A program made the translations under genes and the position numbers. DNA of 45,202 nucleotides from Terriglobia bacterium (GTDB lineage Bacteria; Acidobacteriota; Terriglobia; Bryobacterales; Bryobacteraceae), in contig JAIQEX010000043.1 in assembly GCA_020073615.1 (NCBI GenBank), forward strand, positions 1-45,202, given 5' to 3'. The notes below the pieces were generated by a model. It did not search any database. It was not told the origin of the DNA and saw only the letters and a list, made by a program, of their open reading frames with translations. Position 1 is the first letter of the stretch. The number at the start of each line of letters is the position of its first letter. Shown piece by piece: positions 15,288 to 25,219 of this stretch.

Positions 15288-17941
15288 TGGTGCTCCTGCT
15301 GGTGCTGATGCTGGCGAACGCGGCGTACGTGGCGGCGCTGCCGGCGCCCACCGTGTTTTATATCGGCAACGTGGTGCTGCACCTGGGGCTGGGCGCGGCG
15401 GTGGTGGTGTGGCTGGGCTATACGCGGCGGCGCAGCGCGAAGATCGTGCCGCTCGCGGCCGCGGCGGTGCTGGGCGCGTGGCTGATCGCGGTCGGCGCCA
15501 CCACGGACCATCGCCTGGTGCTGTGGGCGCACGTGGCGCTGGCGGTGGTGGGGCTGGCGATTCTGCTGCCGCGCTGGTCGGCCGCGCTGGCCGTGCTCAC
15601 CGTGCTGGCGGTGGCGCTACGCTTCGGCGCGCCCGCGCAGCGCATACGCAATCCGCAGGTGGTGCCGCTGGCGATGACCGAAGAGGGCGCGGGGCCGCGT
15701 TCGCCGTTCTGGCCCTCCTCGGCGCGCACCAACACGGGCGGCCTGATCCCGTCGGATTTCTTCATGGATTCCAAGCTGTGCGGCGAATGTCACAAAGACA
15801 TTTACGAGCAGTGGAAGAGCTCCATGCACCATTTCGCGTCGTTCAACAACCGCTTCTACCGCCGCACCATCGAGCACATGCAGGAGTTGAGCGGCACGCA
15901 AGGCAGCAAGTGGTGCGCTGGCTGCCACGATCACGCCGTGTTCTTCAACGGCCGCTTCGAACGGCCCATCAAGGAGCAGGTGGATACGCCGGAAGCGCAG
16001 AACGGGCTGGGATGCGTCTCGTGCCACTCCATCGTGCACGTGGGCAGCTCCATGGGCAACGGCGATTTCACCATCATGTATCCGCCGCTGCACCGCATCG
16101 CTTCCAGCCACAACCCGTGGATCCGCAAGCTCGACGCGTTCCTGACCTACCTCAATCCCGAGCCGCACCGGCGCACTTTCATGAAGGCCTTCATGCGCCA
16201 GGATTCGCCGGAGTATTGCGCGGCGTGCCACAAAGTGCACCTGGACCAGCCGGTGAATCACTACCGCTGGCTGCGCGGCTTCAACGAATACGACAACTGG
16301 CAGGCCAGCGGCGTCTCGGGGCAGGGCGCGCGCTCGTTCTATTACCCGCCGAAGCCCTCGACCTGCTCGGAGTGCCATATGCCGCTGGTCGCTTCGCGCG
16401 ATCCGGGGAATCGCAACGGCATGGTGCACTCGCACCGCTTCCCCGCGGCCAATACGGCGGTGGCGTTTGTGAACCACGACGGCGAGCAACTGCGCCAGGA
16501 AGAAAAGTTTCTGCAATCGGGGTTCATCACCGTGGACCTGTTCGCGGCCACGCCGGTGGAAGAGACCAAGGGGCAGACGGAGATGCGGCGGCGCGTCACC
16601 GATGCGCCCGCGCTGGCCTCGACCTTCGCCGTGGGCGAGGAGGCCGAGCAGTCGGGGCCGGTGGTGATCCGCGAGGTGGGCCGCCTGGCCGCGCCCATCG
16701 ACGCGCCGGGCGTGCGGTTTCAGCCGGGCTCGACCGTGCGCGTGGACGCCGTGGTGCGCACGCGCAAGATCGGCCATTTTTTTCCCGCGGGCACGGTGGA
16801 TGCCTTCGACGTGTGGCTGGAATTTCAGGCGTGCGATGCCCGCGGCAAGGTGCTCGCGTGGAGCGGCCGCGTGGAAGACGAAGGCCGTGGGCCGGTGGAG
16901 GCGGGCGCGCACTTCTACCGCTCGTACCAGATCGATGGCGAAGGCAACCCCATCAACAAACGCAACGCCTGGCAGACGCGCAGCGTGTTGTACGTGCGGC
17001 TGATCCCTCCGGGCGCGGCTGACACGGTGCATTTCCGGGTGGCGATTCCGCGCGACGCGGTGGGGCCCATCACGCTCGAGACGAAGCTGAACTACCGCAA
17101 GTTCGCTTACAACTACACGCGCTTCGCGTTTGCGGGCGTGGCCAAGCCGGGACCCGCGGGGCTCGCCTTCGACAGCCGCGAATACTCGTACGATTCCGCG
17201 CCGGTGCCCGTGCTGCCCATCGTGACGCTGGCGCACGCCACGGCGAAGATCGAGCTGGGCGAGCCGAACTGGGCGCCGGTGGTGCGCCAGCAGGATCGCG
17301 AGCGCTGGAACGATTGGGGCATCGGCCTGCTGTTGCAGGGCGACCTGAAGGGCGCGGAGTACGCCTTCCGGCGCGTGACCGAGGCCGAACCGCAGTATGC
17401 CGACGGATGGCTGAATGTGGCGCGCGCCCTGATTCAGGAGGGCGAGACCGAGGCGGCGCGCCCGTTCGTCGACAAGGCGCTGGCGCTGCAGCCGGACCTG
17501 GCGCGCGGGCACTTCTTTCTGGCGATGATTCAGAAAGCCGCCGGCGACTACGACGGCGCGCTCGCCAACCTGCGCGCCACCGAGCGGCAGTATCCGCGCG
17601 ACCGCGTGACCACCAACCAGATTGGCCGGATTTTGTTTTTAGAGCGCAAGTACGCGGAGGCGGTGCGCGAGTTCGGGCAGACGCTGGCGGTGGACCCGGA
17701 GGACGTGCAGGCGCACTACAACCTGATGCTGTGCTACCGCGGGTTGGGGCAGCCGGAGCAGGCCCGGCGGGAGGAGAAGCTCTTTCTGCGGTTCAAGGCG
17801 GACGAAGCGTCGCAAGCGCTCACCGCGCGGCCGCGGCTATTGAGCCCCGAGGATAACAATGAGAGGCAGCCGATTCACGATCACGTTTCTGACCCTGTTG
17901 CTGGCCGCGGCGGCGATCTATCCAGTGCCCGCGGCCGATGA
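15287..17941 (+). CDS. Membrane-anchored pentahaem c-type cytochrome with C-terminal TPRs
   Basis: Four hydrophobic segments (roughly residues 1-20, 22-45, 52-72, 78-112) precede an exported region. This carries five CxxCH haem-binding motifs: CGECH (165-169), CAGCH (210-214), CVSCH (243-247), CAACH (311-315) and CSECH (360-364). The spacing, plus extra His residues that could be distal ligands, resembles cytochrome c554-type multihaem proteins. Residues ~430-650 are a beta-rich domain, and ~680-850 are tetratricopeptide repeats. The chain is 884 aa. The start overlaps the previous stop. Its last 83 bp overlap the signal-peptide region of the next gene in another frame, which is unusual. The role is presumably electron transfer in the periplasm for the FG-GAP/ASPIC partner proteins; the redox substrate cannot be read from the sequence. 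Confidence 0.92.
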   Translation: MVLLLVLMLANAAYVAALPAPTVFYIGNVVLHLGLGAAVVVWLGYTRRRSAKIVPLAAAAVLGAWLIAVGATTDHRLVLWAHVALAVVGLAILLPRWSAALAVLTVLAVALRFGAPAQRIRNPQVVPLAMTEEGAGPRSPFWPSSARTNTGGLIPSDFFMDSKLCGECHKDIYEQWKSSMHHFASFNNRFYRRTIEHMQELSGTQGSKWCAGCHDHAVFFNGRFERPIKEQVDTPEAQNGLGCVSCHSIVHVGSSMGNGDFTIMYPPLHRIASSHNPWIRKLDAFLTYLNPEPHRRTFMKAFMRQDSPEYCAACHKVHLDQPVNHYRWLRGFNEYDNWQASGVSGQGARSFYYPPKPSTCSECHMPLVASRDPGNRNGMVHSHRFPAANTAVAFVNHDGEQLRQEEKFLQSGFITVDLFAATPVEETKGQTEMRRRVTDAPALASTFAVGEEAEQSGPVVIREVGRLAAPIDAPGVRFQPGSTVRVDAVVRTRKIGHFFPAGTVDAFDVWLEFQACDARGKVLAWSGRVEDEGRGPVEAGAHFYRSYQIDGEGNPINKRNAWQTRSVLYVRLIPPGAADTVHFRVAIPRDAVGPITLETKLNYRKFAYNYTRFAFAGVAKPGPAGLAFDSREYSYDSAPVPVLPIVTLAHATAKIELGEPNWAPVVRQQDRERWNDWGIGLLLQGDLKGAEYAFRRVTEAEPQYADGWLNVARALIQEGETEAARPFVDKALALQPDLARGHFFLAMIQKAAGDYDGALANLRATERQYPRDRVTTNQIGRILFLERKYAEAVREFGQTLAVDPEDVQAHYNLMLCYRGLGQPEQARREEKLFLRFKADEASQALTARPRLLSPEDNNERQPIHDHVSDPVAGRGGDLSSARGR

Positions 17942-19496
17942 GCCGGTGCGGTTCACCGACGTCACCGCGGCCGCGGGTATCCACTTCACGCACAATTCGG
18001 GACGGGCGGGCAAGAAATGGCTGCCGGAGACGATGGGCTCCGGCTGCGCGTTTTTCGACGCCGATGGCGACGGCTGGCTCGACATCCTTCTGGTGAACGG
18101 CAAGGACTGGAAGCCGGGCGCGCGGCACACCACGGCCGCGCTCTACCGCAACAATCACGACGGCACGTTTACCGACATCACACGCGCCAGCGGCCTCGAT
18201 ATCGAAATCTACGGGCTGGGCGTGGCGATCGCGGACTACGACAACGACGGCCGCGACGACGTCTACATTACGGCGCTGGGCGGCGACCACCTGTTCCACA
18301 ACGAGGGCGGCGGGAAGTTCCGCGACGTGACGCACGACTCGGGAATCCACAACGCGAGCTTCAGCGCGGGCGCCGCGTGGCTGGATTACGACCGCGACGG
18401 CAAGCTCGATTTATTCGTAGCCAACTACGTGCAGTGGACGGCGGAAGGCGACCTGTGGTGCTCGCTCGACGGCTCGACGAAATCCTACTGCACGCCGGAA
18501 TCGTACAAAGGCACGCCGGCCAAGCTCTACCACAACCTGGGCGGCGGGAAATTCGAGGACGTGACCGAGAAGGCGGGCGTGGGCGATCCGACCAGCAAAT
18601 CGCTGGGGGTGGTGGTGCTCGATTACAACAACGACGGGTGGCCGGACATCTTCGTGGCCAACGACACCCAGCCCAACAAGCTGTACCGCAATTTGCAAAA
18701 CGGCCGCTTCCAGGAGGAAGGACTGGCCGCCGGGGTGGCCTTCGGCGAGGACGGCGTGGCGCGCGGCTCGATGGGCGTGGACGCGGGCGATTACGACCGC
18801 TCGGGGCGGCCGCACCTGATTGTGGGCAATTTTTCGAACCAGATGCTGGGGCTCTACCACAACGAAGGCAAGGGGCTGTTCGTGGATGAGGCGCCGCGCT
18901 CCACGGTGGGCCGCGCCAGCCTGCTGACGCTGACCTTCGGCTTGTTCTTTTTCGATTACGACCTGGATGGCTACCCCGATATTCTGGCCGCCAATGGGCA
19001 CATCGAGGAAGAGATCGGGCGCGTGCAGCCGAAGATCCAGTATCGGGAGCTGCCGCTGCTGCTGCACAACGCCGGAGGCGGCAAATTCGACCCGGTGAAC
19101 GCCTTCACGCAGGCCATGGTGGCGCGCGGCGCGGCGTACGGCGATTTCGACCGCGATGGCGACCTGGACGTGCTGTTGTCGACCAACAACGGACCCGCGT
19201 ACCTCTATCGCAACGATGGCGGGAACCGCAACCACTGGCTGCAACTGAAGCTGGTGGGGACGAAGAGCAACCGCAGCGCAGTGGGCGCGGTGGCGCGCGT
19301 TTCAAGCGCGGGGGGCACGCAGTGGCAGATGGTGCACAGCGGGTCGAGCTACTGCTCGGCGAGCGACCTGGCGCTGACTTTCGGGCTGGGGAAGGACGCC
19401 ACCGCCACCTCCGTTGAAATCGAGTGGCCCAGCGGGACAAAGCAGAAACTCGCGAACGTGGCGGCCAATCAGCACCTCACGATCAAAGAGCAATGA
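17859..19496 (+). CDS. CRTAC1-family secreted protein (FG-GAP/VCBS repeats plus ASPIC-UnbV)
   Basis: A signal peptide (residues 1-25, ending VPAA) starts a 545-aa beta-propeller-like protein. Six calcium-binding-type loops are visible: DADGDGWLD, DYDNDGRDD, DYDRDGKLD, DYNNDGWPD, DYDLDGYPD and DFDRDGDLD; a seventh, DYDRSGRPH, is degenerate. The C-terminus is a clear ASPIC/UnbV domain (NHWLQLKLVGTKSNRSAVGA ... FGLGKDATATSVEIEWPSG). Such proteins are exported and often multiply duplicated in Acidobacteriota. The start at 17859 is supported by a GAGGA motif upstream and the signal peptide. Its stop overlaps the amidase start as ATGA, and its start lies inside the cytochrome gene, so all are likely one transcript. 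Function unknown; a carbohydrate- or surface-binding role is inference. Confidence 0.92.
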   Translation: MRGSRFTITFLTLLLAAAAIYPVPAADEPVRFTDVTAAAGIHFTHNSGRAGKKWLPETMGSGCAFFDADGDGWLDILLVNGKDWKPGARHTTAALYRNNHDGTFTDITRASGLDIEIYGLGVAIADYDNDGRDDVYITALGGDHLFHNEGGGKFRDVTHDSGIHNASFSAGAAWLDYDRDGKLDLFVANYVQWTAEGDLWCSLDGSTKSYCTPESYKGTPAKLYHNLGGGKFEDVTEKAGVGDPTSKSLGVVVLDYNNDGWPDIFVANDTQPNKLYRNLQNGRFQEEGLAAGVAFGEDGVARGSMGVDAGDYDRSGRPHLIVGNFSNQMLGLYHNEGKGLFVDEAPRSTVGRASLLTLTFGLFFFDYDLDGYPDILAANGHIEEEIGRVQPKIQYRELPLLLHNAGGGKFDPVNAFTQAMVARGAAYGDFDRDGDLDVLLSTNNGPAYLYRNDGGNRNHWLQLKLVGTKSNRSAVGAVARVSSAGGTQWQMVHSGSSYCSASDLALTFGLGKDATATSVEIEWPSGTKQKLANVAANQHLTIKEQ

Positions 19497-20887
19497 CGGA
19501 CCTGCTGTCGCTTTCCGGCGTGGCGCAGGGCCGGCTGATCCGCGAGGGCGCCATCTCTTCGGTAGAGCTGGTGCACGCGCACCTGGCGCGCATCGACGAG
19601 GTGAATCCCGCTCTGAACGCGGTGGTGGAGGTGCTGCGGGAGCCGGCGTTGCGCGCGGCGGAACTCGCGGACCGGCGCAGGAGAGAGGGCACTCCGCTGG
19701 GGCCGTTCGACGGCGTGCCGTTTTCGGTGAAGGATTCGATCGAGGTGGCGGGAGCGGTGGTGACCGCGGGGACGCTCGGCCGGCGCCACGCGCCGCCTGC
19801 CGGGCGCGACGCCACGCTGGTGGCGCGGCTGCGTACGGCGGGCGCCATCCCCATCGCCCGGACCAACCTGCCCGACCTGCTGTTCGCCTTCGAGAGCGAC
19901 AACCTGATCCACGGACGCACCAACAACCCGTACGACGTTTCGCGGACGGCCGGGGGATCGAGCGGCGGCGAAGCGGCGCTGATTGCCGCCTGTGGGTCGC
20001 CCTTCGGTTTGGGCAGCGACGCGGCGGGCAGCGTGCGCCTGCCGGCGCACTTCTGCGGGATCGCGAGCATCAAGCCGACCTCGGGCCGCCTGCCGCGCAC
20101 CGGGCACGTGCCGCCGGCGGGCGGCTGGATCGAAGCGCTGTGGCAGATTGGGCCGATGGCGCGGCGCGTGGAGGACCTGTGCGCGCTGATGCCGTTGCTC
20201 GTGGGCGCGGACGGCCAGGATCACAGCGTGGTGGAGATGCCGTATGCGGACCCGGCGCGCGTTTCGCTGCGGGATCTGCGCGTGGCGTTCTACACCGACA
20301 ACGGAATTGCCGTGCCGGATGCGGAGACGGCTGCCGTGGTGCGCCGTGCCGCGCAGGCGCTGGCGGCGGAAGGGATCGCGGTTGCGGAGCGGAGGCCGCC
20401 GGCCATCGAGCAGAGCTACGACCTGGAGATGAAGCTGATCGGGCCGGACGGCGGCGACGGTCTGCGCGCCTACCTGGCGGCGATCGGCAGCACGGAAACG
20501 CATCCGCTGCTCGAAGGATGGCTGAAGAAGCTGGAGCCCTACCGCACGTCGGTCGCTGGGTTCGCGGAGTATTGGGTGGGTCTCGACCAGTTCCGCGCCG
20601 GCATGTTCGGGTTTCTGCAGGACTACGACGCGATCCTCTCGCCGGTGTGCGCTACTCCCGCGCTGCCGCACGGCATTTCCATCGAGGAGGCCAATTTCCG
20701 GGGCTTCAGCTACACGATGACCTACAACGTGACCGGCTGGCCGGCGGCGGTGGTGCGCTGCGGCGAATCGCCGGGCGGCCTGCCCATCGACGTGCAGATC
20801 GCGGCGCGGCCGTGGCGCGAGGACGTAGCATTAGCGCTGGCGCTGCGGTTGGAAGAGTCGTTAGGCGGATGGCGGCGCGGCGGCTAG
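19493..20887 (+). CDS. Amidase signature-family hydrolase
   Basis: Amidase-signature enzymes hydrolyse C-N amide bonds with a Ser-cisSer-Lys triad. Here the Lys is in FSVKDSIEV, the cis-Ser in TAGGSSGGEAALIAACGS and the nucleophile Ser in GSDAAGSVRLPAHFCGI. The 464-aa length is typical. GSDAAGSVR deviates from the common GSDTGGSIR but keeps the catalytic Ser and the loop. No signal peptide is visible, so it is cytoplasmic. It starts with ATG overlapping the CRTAC1 stop (ATGA) and ends 3 bp before the convergent DinB-fold gene. It may act on a product imported by, or linked to, the upstream secreted system; this is inferred only from the overlap. GatA is unlikely without gatB or gatC nearby. 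Confidence 0.88.
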   Translation: MTDLLSLSGVAQGRLIREGAISSVELVHAHLARIDEVNPALNAVVEVLREPALRAAELADRRRREGTPLGPFDGVPFSVKDSIEVAGAVVTAGTLGRRHAPPAGRDATLVARLRTAGAIPIARTNLPDLLFAFESDNLIHGRTNNPYDVSRTAGGSSGGEAALIAACGSPFGLGSDAAGSVRLPAHFCGIASIKPTSGRLPRTGHVPPAGGWIEALWQIGPMARRVEDLCALMPLLVGADGQDHSVVEMPYADPARVSLRDLRVAFYTDNGIAVPDAETAAVVRRAAQALAAEGIAVAERRPPAIEQSYDLEMKLIGPDGGDGLRAYLAAIGSTETHPLLEGWLKKLEPYRTSVAGFAEYWVGLDQFRAGMFGFLQDYDAILSPVCATPALPHGISIEEANFRGFSYTMTYNVTGWPAAVVRCGESPGGLPIDVQIAARPWREDVALALALRLEESLGGWRRGG

Positions 20888-20890
20888 ATG

Positions 20891-21382
20891 CTAGCCCGTT
20901 ACCGCACGGGCCCCGGCCTGCGGCTTGCCCTTGGCGTACCAGATGATAAAGTCCGTGAGCGGCGGTGTTACCCCGAGCACTCGCATGCGCGACGCATTTT
21001 GCCCCCTGTGGTGCTGGCTGTGCATCAACGCCTGCAGCAACAACACGCCGGCCGGCGCCTCAAAGGGTCCGTTCGGCCCGCGCGGCATCCTCACAATCTT
21101 GTCGGGATCGGCCGAGCCCAGCGTCGCCGCCAGGCCCTCGTGCGCTTTCGCCATGGCCGCCTCAAGGTCCGCCGGGGGCTCGCGGTCCTTCATGCGCGCC
21201 AGGTCCGGCGTCTCGCCGCGCGCCAGCATCTGCAGCATCTCCGACGCCTGCACCATATGGAGCAGGCGCTTGCGGATCTCCTCGTCTTCGAGCAGCGGCG
21301 GGTTGGCATGCATCGCCTTCCAGTGCTCGCCATCGGCCCACGCCTGATGCCGCGCCATCTCCTTCAACAGTTCCACATCCAT
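20891..21382 (-). CDS. DinB-superfamily metal-binding protein
   Basis: A 163-aa four-helix-bundle-type protein. The metal-binding triad of the DinB/YfiT superfamily appears as a His near residue 42 (LLHMVQAS) and the HSQHHRGQ motif (H121, H125). The C-terminal RVLGVTPPLTDFIIWYA is the usual DinB ending. Members include thiol-dependent transferases (e.g. bacillithiol or mycothiol S-transferases), but the substrate cannot be told here. GGAGGGACGAT directly precedes the ATG at 21382. It is followed by nothing on its own strand before the convergent amidase gene. Confidence 0.86.
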   Translation of the reverse strand: MDVELLKEMARHQAWADGEHWKAMHANPPLLEDEEIRKRLLHMVQASEMLQMLARGETPDLARMKDREPPADLEAAMAKAHEGLAATLGSADPDKIVRMPRGPNGPFEAPAGVLLLQALMHSQHHRGQNASRMRVLGVTPPLTDFIIWYAKGKPQAGARAVTG

Positions 21383-21422
21383 ATCGTCCCTCCAAAAATT
21401 CCGGCGGCCCGCCGTTCCCGCC

Positions 21423-23021
21423 TCATTCGCGCAGCCGCGGCCCGCTTCCCTTTAGCATCGCACGCGCGCAGTTGTAACCGGGCGCACCCATGACGCCGCC
21501 GCCGGGGTGGGCGCCGGAGCCGCATAGATACAGGCTCTCAATGGGGGTCCGGTAGCGTGCCCATCCGGCCACGGGGCGCATGACGAACATTTGGTCGAGG
21601 CTCATCTCGCCGTGGAAAATGTTGCCCCCGGTGATGCCGAAGCGGCGCTCCAGGTCGAGCGGCGTCAGCACCTGGCGGTGCTCGATGAGGGCGCCGAAAT
21701 GGGGCGCATATTCTTCGATGAGCGAAATCACGCGGTCGCCAAACGGCTCGCGCAGCTCGTCCCAGGTGGCCTCGCGCAGCGTATAGGGCGCGTATTGCAG
21801 GAAGATGCCCATGATGTGTTTGCCCGCGGGCGCGAGCGACGGGTCGTACATGGTGGGGATGGTGAGTTCCAGCAGCGGGCGCGCCGAGGGGCGGCCGTAC
21901 TTGGCGTCGTCCCAGGCGCGCTCCACGTACTCGATGCTGGGGCAGATATGCATGGTGGCGCGGTGATGCGGCCCGGGCGCGCCGGGGTAAGCGGTGAATT
22001 CGGGCAGACCCGAGAGCGCCAGGTTGATTTTGCAACTGGTGCCTTCGATGCGAAAGCGGCGGATGGCGGCCAGGAAATCCGCGTCGAGCGCGCGCTCCTC
22101 CACCAGGCGCAGGAAGGTGAGCTTGGGATCGAGGTTGGAAGCGATGGCGCCGCCTTCGATCTCTTCTCCGCCTTTGAGAACCACGGCATAAGCGCGCCCG
22201 CTGCGCACCATCACCTTGGCCACCGCCGCGTTGGTGCGGACGACGGCGCCCGACGCGCGCGCCGATGCCGCGATGGCTTCCGAGACCGCGCCCATGCCGC
22301 CGCGCACGAATCCCCACAGGCCGCGATGCCCGCCCACGCCGCCCATGCAATGGTGCAACAGGATGTAAGCCGTGCCGGGGGAGCGGGGACCGCCATTGGC
22401 GCCGATCACGCCATCGGTGGCGAGTGTCACCTTCACCTCTTCGGATTCGAACCACTCGTCCAGGAAATCGGCGGCGCTCTGCGTGAAGATTTTGACCAGC
22501 GCCACCATCTCCTTCGGGTTGAGCCCGCGCAGGCGGGCGGCGAGCTTCAGGTAGTCGAGGAAATCGCCCGCGCCGCGCGGCGGAAACTCCGGCGGGGTGG
22601 TCAGCAGCAGGCCCTCCACCACCTGCGAGAGACGCTCCAGTTCGTCCTCGTAGGCCGGATAGATGGCCGCGTCGCGCTGGGAAAACTTCGCGATTTCGGC
22701 GAGCGTGCGCGCGCGGTCCTGCCACATGAAGAAGTGGCGGCCGTCGGGAAAGGCGGAAAAGAAGGCGGGATCCTTGGCGTCCACCCGGTAGCCGTAGCGC
22801 TCCAGTTGCAGATCGCGGACGATGCGCTCCTGCAACAGGCTGGTCAGATACGCGGCGGTGGATACGCGGTAGCCGGGCCAGATCTCTTCGGTGACCGCGC
22901 AGCCGCCCACCAGCTCGCGGCGTTCCAGCACGAGCACCGTACGGCCGGCGCGCGCCAGGTAAGCGGCGCAGACCAGGCCGTTATGGCCGCCGCCGACGAT
23001 GATGGCATCGTACTTGGGCAT
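21423..23021 (-). CDS. FAD-dependent oxidoreductase, phytoene-desaturase/PYROXD2-like
   Basis: The N-terminal dinucleotide-binding motif IIVGGGHNGLVCAAYLARAG (residues 7-26) and ERRELVGGCAVTEE bind FAD. The C-terminal FAD-binding segment reads LYLCGSGAHPGGGVMGAPGYNCA. The 532-aa length and layout match the NAD(P)/FAD oxidoreductases related to carotenoid desaturases and PYROXD2. No other carotenoid genes are in the window, so I do not assign a desaturase function. It starts 4 bp after the stop of glgB on the same strand, indicating co-transcription, and is followed by the DinB-fold gene. Confidence 0.9.
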   Translation of the reverse strand: MPKYDAIIVGGGHNGLVCAAYLARAGRTVLVLERRELVGGCAVTEEIWPGYRVSTAAYLTSLLQERIVRDLQLERYGYRVDAKDPAFFSAFPDGRHFFMWQDRARTLAEIAKFSQRDAAIYPAYEDELERLSQVVEGLLLTTPPEFPPRGAGDFLDYLKLAARLRGLNPKEMVALVKIFTQSAADFLDEWFESEEVKVTLATDGVIGANGGPRSPGTAYILLHHCMGGVGGHRGLWGFVRGGMGAVSEAIAASARASGAVVRTNAAVAKVMVRSGRAYAVVLKGGEEIEGGAIASNLDPKLTFLRLVEERALDADFLAAIRRFRIEGTSCKINLALSGLPEFTAYPGAPGPHHRATMHICPSIEYVERAWDDAKYGRPSARPLLELTIPTMYDPSLAPAGKHIMGIFLQYAPYTLREATWDELREPFGDRVISLIEEYAPHFGALIEHRQVLTPLDLERRFGITGGNIFHGEMSLDQMFVMRPVAGWARYRTPIESLYLCGSGAHPGGGVMGAPGYNCARAMLKGSGPRLRE

Positions 23022-23025
23022 CTGC

Positions 23026-25200
23026 TCACCGCTTGCGGAACGCCACCACGGCCAGCGGCGGCAGCGTCACCGCGATGCTGTTCTGCCGGTTGTGCTTGGC
23101 AATGGGCCGCGAAGAGACCAGGCCGCCATTGCCCAGGTTCGATCCGCCGAACAGCTCGGAATCTGTGTTGAGGATCTCTTCGTAGAAGCCCTCTTCCGGC
23201 ACGCCGAACTCGTAGCCCTTACGCGGCACGGGGGTGAAGTTGCAGCAGAACAGCACGAAATCGCTCGGGTCATCGGCGCGGCGGATAAATGAGATGACGG
23301 AGTTTTCCCAATCGTGGAAATCCACCCATTCGAAGCCCGTGTAATGAAAGTCCACCTGGTAAAGGGCGGGGTTCGCACGGTAGAGCCGGTTCAACTCGCG
23401 CGCCAGGGCCTGGAGCTTGCGGTGGTAATCGAACTCCAGCAACTCCCAGCGCACGCCCACCGCGGCGTTCCACTCCTCGCGCTGTCCGATCTCCTGGCCC
23501 ATGAACAGCAGCTTCTTTCCCGGGTGCCCCCACATGTAGGCCAGAAACGCGCGCGCGTTGGCGAACATCCGCCATTCGTCGCCCGGCATTTTGCCCAGCA
23601 GCGAGCCCTTGCCGTGCACCACCTCGTCATGCGATATGGGCAGCACGAAGTTCTCGTGAAAGGCATAGAGCAGGCTGAAGGTGATGTTGTTGTGGTGGAA
23701 CTTGCGGTAGATCGGGTCGTTCGAGAAATAGGCCAGCATGTCGTGCATCCAGCCCATGTTCCACTTCATGGTGAAGCCCAGGCCGTTGAGGTACACCGGT
23801 TTCGACACGCCGGGAAACGCGGTGGATTCCTCGGCCACGGTGAACGCGCCGGGAACCGTGTGGGCCAGCTCGTTGAAGCTGCGCAGGAAGGCGATGGCCT
23901 CCAGGTTTTCGTTTCCGCCGTACCGGTTGGGGATCCACTCGCCCGCCTTGCGCGAGTAATCGAGATAGAGCATGGAAGCCACGGCGTCCACGCGCAACCC
24001 CTCGATGTGGTATTCCTTCAGCCAGAACAGCGCATTGGAAATGAGGAAGGTGCGCACTTCGTTGCGGCCATAGTTGAACACCAGCGTGCCCCAGTCGCGC
24101 TGCTCGCCCTTGCGCGGGTCGGCATGCTCGTAGAGCGCGGTGCCGTCGAAGAAGGCCAGGCCGTGGGCGTCCTTGGGAAAATGCGCGGGCACCCAATCGA
24201 CGATCACGCCGATCCCCGCCTGGTGGCAGCAATCGACGAAGTACCTGAAATCGTCGGGCGTGCCGAAACGCGAGGTGGGCGCAAAGTAGCCGATAATCTG
24301 GTAGCCCCACGAGCCCGAGTAGGGGTACTCCATGATGGGCAGCAGCTCGATGTGCGTGTAGCCCATCTGCTGCACATACTCCACCAGCTTCACCGCCAGG
24401 TCGCGGTAGGTGAGCGCCTGCCCCTGCGGACCCCGCAGCCAGGATTCCAGGTGCACCTCATAGATGGACACGGGCGACTTGAGCAGGTCGCGGTCCGCGC
24501 GCGCTTCCATCCAGGCGGAGTCGTTCCATTGATACCGTTCGATGTTCCACACCACCGACGCCGATTTCGGCGGCGTCTCGCAGCAGAACGCATAGGGGTC
24601 GGCCTTGAGCTGCTGGTAGCCGACGAATTGCGAACGGATGTTGTACTTGTACGTGGCGCCTTCGCCGAGTCCGGGGATGAAGAGCTCCCAGACGCCGCCG
24701 TCGCGCCGCCGCATGGGGTGGCGGCGGCTGTCCCAGTCGTTGAACTCCCCGGTCACGGTGACGCTCCCGGCATTCGGCGCCCACACGGCGAAGCGCACGC
24801 CGCGGACGCCCTCGGCCTCCACCACGTGTGCGCCGAGAGTGTGCCAGGCCTCGTGGAGCGTTCCCTCGCCGTGCAGGTAGAGATCCGACGAAGAGATCAG
24901 CGGTCCGAAGCGGTAGGGGTCTTCGAAATCGACTTCGCGGCCGTCCCCCAGGCGCGCGCGGATGAGGTACGGTTGCGGATCGCCGTTCAGCGCGGCGCAG
25001 AAGAAACCCTGCGCGTGCTGTTTGGACATGGCGAAGCGCTGCTCGCCCACCAGCACCTCGGCCGATTCGGCCTGCGGCAGGAAGGCGCGGACCTCCCAAC
25101 GCCCCGGCGCGCCTTTCTTGCGCACGCCGTGGGGCCCGAGTATGCGAAAGGGGTCGCCATTGTATCCCCCGGCTATCGATTCGATCTCTTCGTCAGTCAT
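23026..25200 (-). CDS. glgB: 1,4-alpha-glucan (glycogen) branching enzyme
   Basis: GlgB cuts alpha-1,4 chains and re-attaches them by alpha-1,6 bonds during glycogen synthesis in the cytoplasm. The 724-aa protein has two N-terminal carbohydrate-binding/immunoglobulin-like modules (about 1-110 and 120-225), then the GH13 barrel. Catalytic residues are visible: nucleophile Asp405 in [10 protein letters not shown], acid/base Glu458 in VAEEST, and Asp525 in SHDEVVHG, almost the E. coli numbering. The C-terminal all-beta domain is complete. The ATG at 25200 is 19 bp from the divergent adenosine-deaminase-family start, leaving little room for regulation. No glgA, glgC or glgX lies nearby. Confidence 0.96.
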   Translation of the reverse strand: MTDEEIESIAGGYNGDPFRILGPHGVRKKGAPGRWEVRAFLPQAESAEVLVGEQRFAMSKQHAQGFFCAALNGDPQPYLIRARLGDGREVDFEDPYRFGPLISSSDLYLHGEGTLHEAWHTLGAHVVEAEGVRGVRFAVWAPNAGSVTVTGEFNDWDSRRHPMRRRDGGVWELFIPGLGEGATYKYNIRSQFVGYQQLKADPYAFCCETPPKSASVVWNIERYQWNDSAWMEARADRDLLKSPVSIYEVHLESWLRGPQGQALTYRDLAVKLVEYVQQMGYTHIELLPIMEYPYSGSWGYQIIGYFAPTSRFGTPDDFRYFVDCCHQAGIGVIVDWVPAHFPKDAHGLAFFDGTALYEHADPRKGEQRDWGTLVFNYGRNEVRTFLISNALFWLKEYHIEGLRVDAVASMLYLDYSRKAGEWIPNRYGGNENLEAIAFLRSFNELAHTVPGAFTVAEESTAFPGVSKPVYLNGLGFTMKWNMGWMHDMLAYFSNDPIYRKFHHNNITFSLLYAFHENFVLPISHDEVVHGKGSLLGKMPGDEWRMFANARAFLAYMWGHPGKKLLFMGQEIGQREEWNAAVGVRWELLEFDYHRKLQALARELNRLYRANPALYQVDFHYTGFEWVDFHDWENSVISFIRRADDPSDFVLFCCNFTPVPRKGYEFGVPEEGFYEEILNTDSELFGGSNLGNGGLVSSRPIAKHNRQNSIAVTLPPLAVVAFRKR

Positions 25201-25219
25201 GGGAATCTAATAGTCAAGT

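Noticed and set aside
15617-17512. Minus-strand frame over the cytochrome gene
   Set aside because: Antisense to five haem motifs; composition typical of a shadow.
20880-20900. GCTAG-ATG-CTAGC hairpin as bidirectional terminator between amidase and DinB genes
   Set aside because: Only 5 bp of stem with no T-run; too weak.
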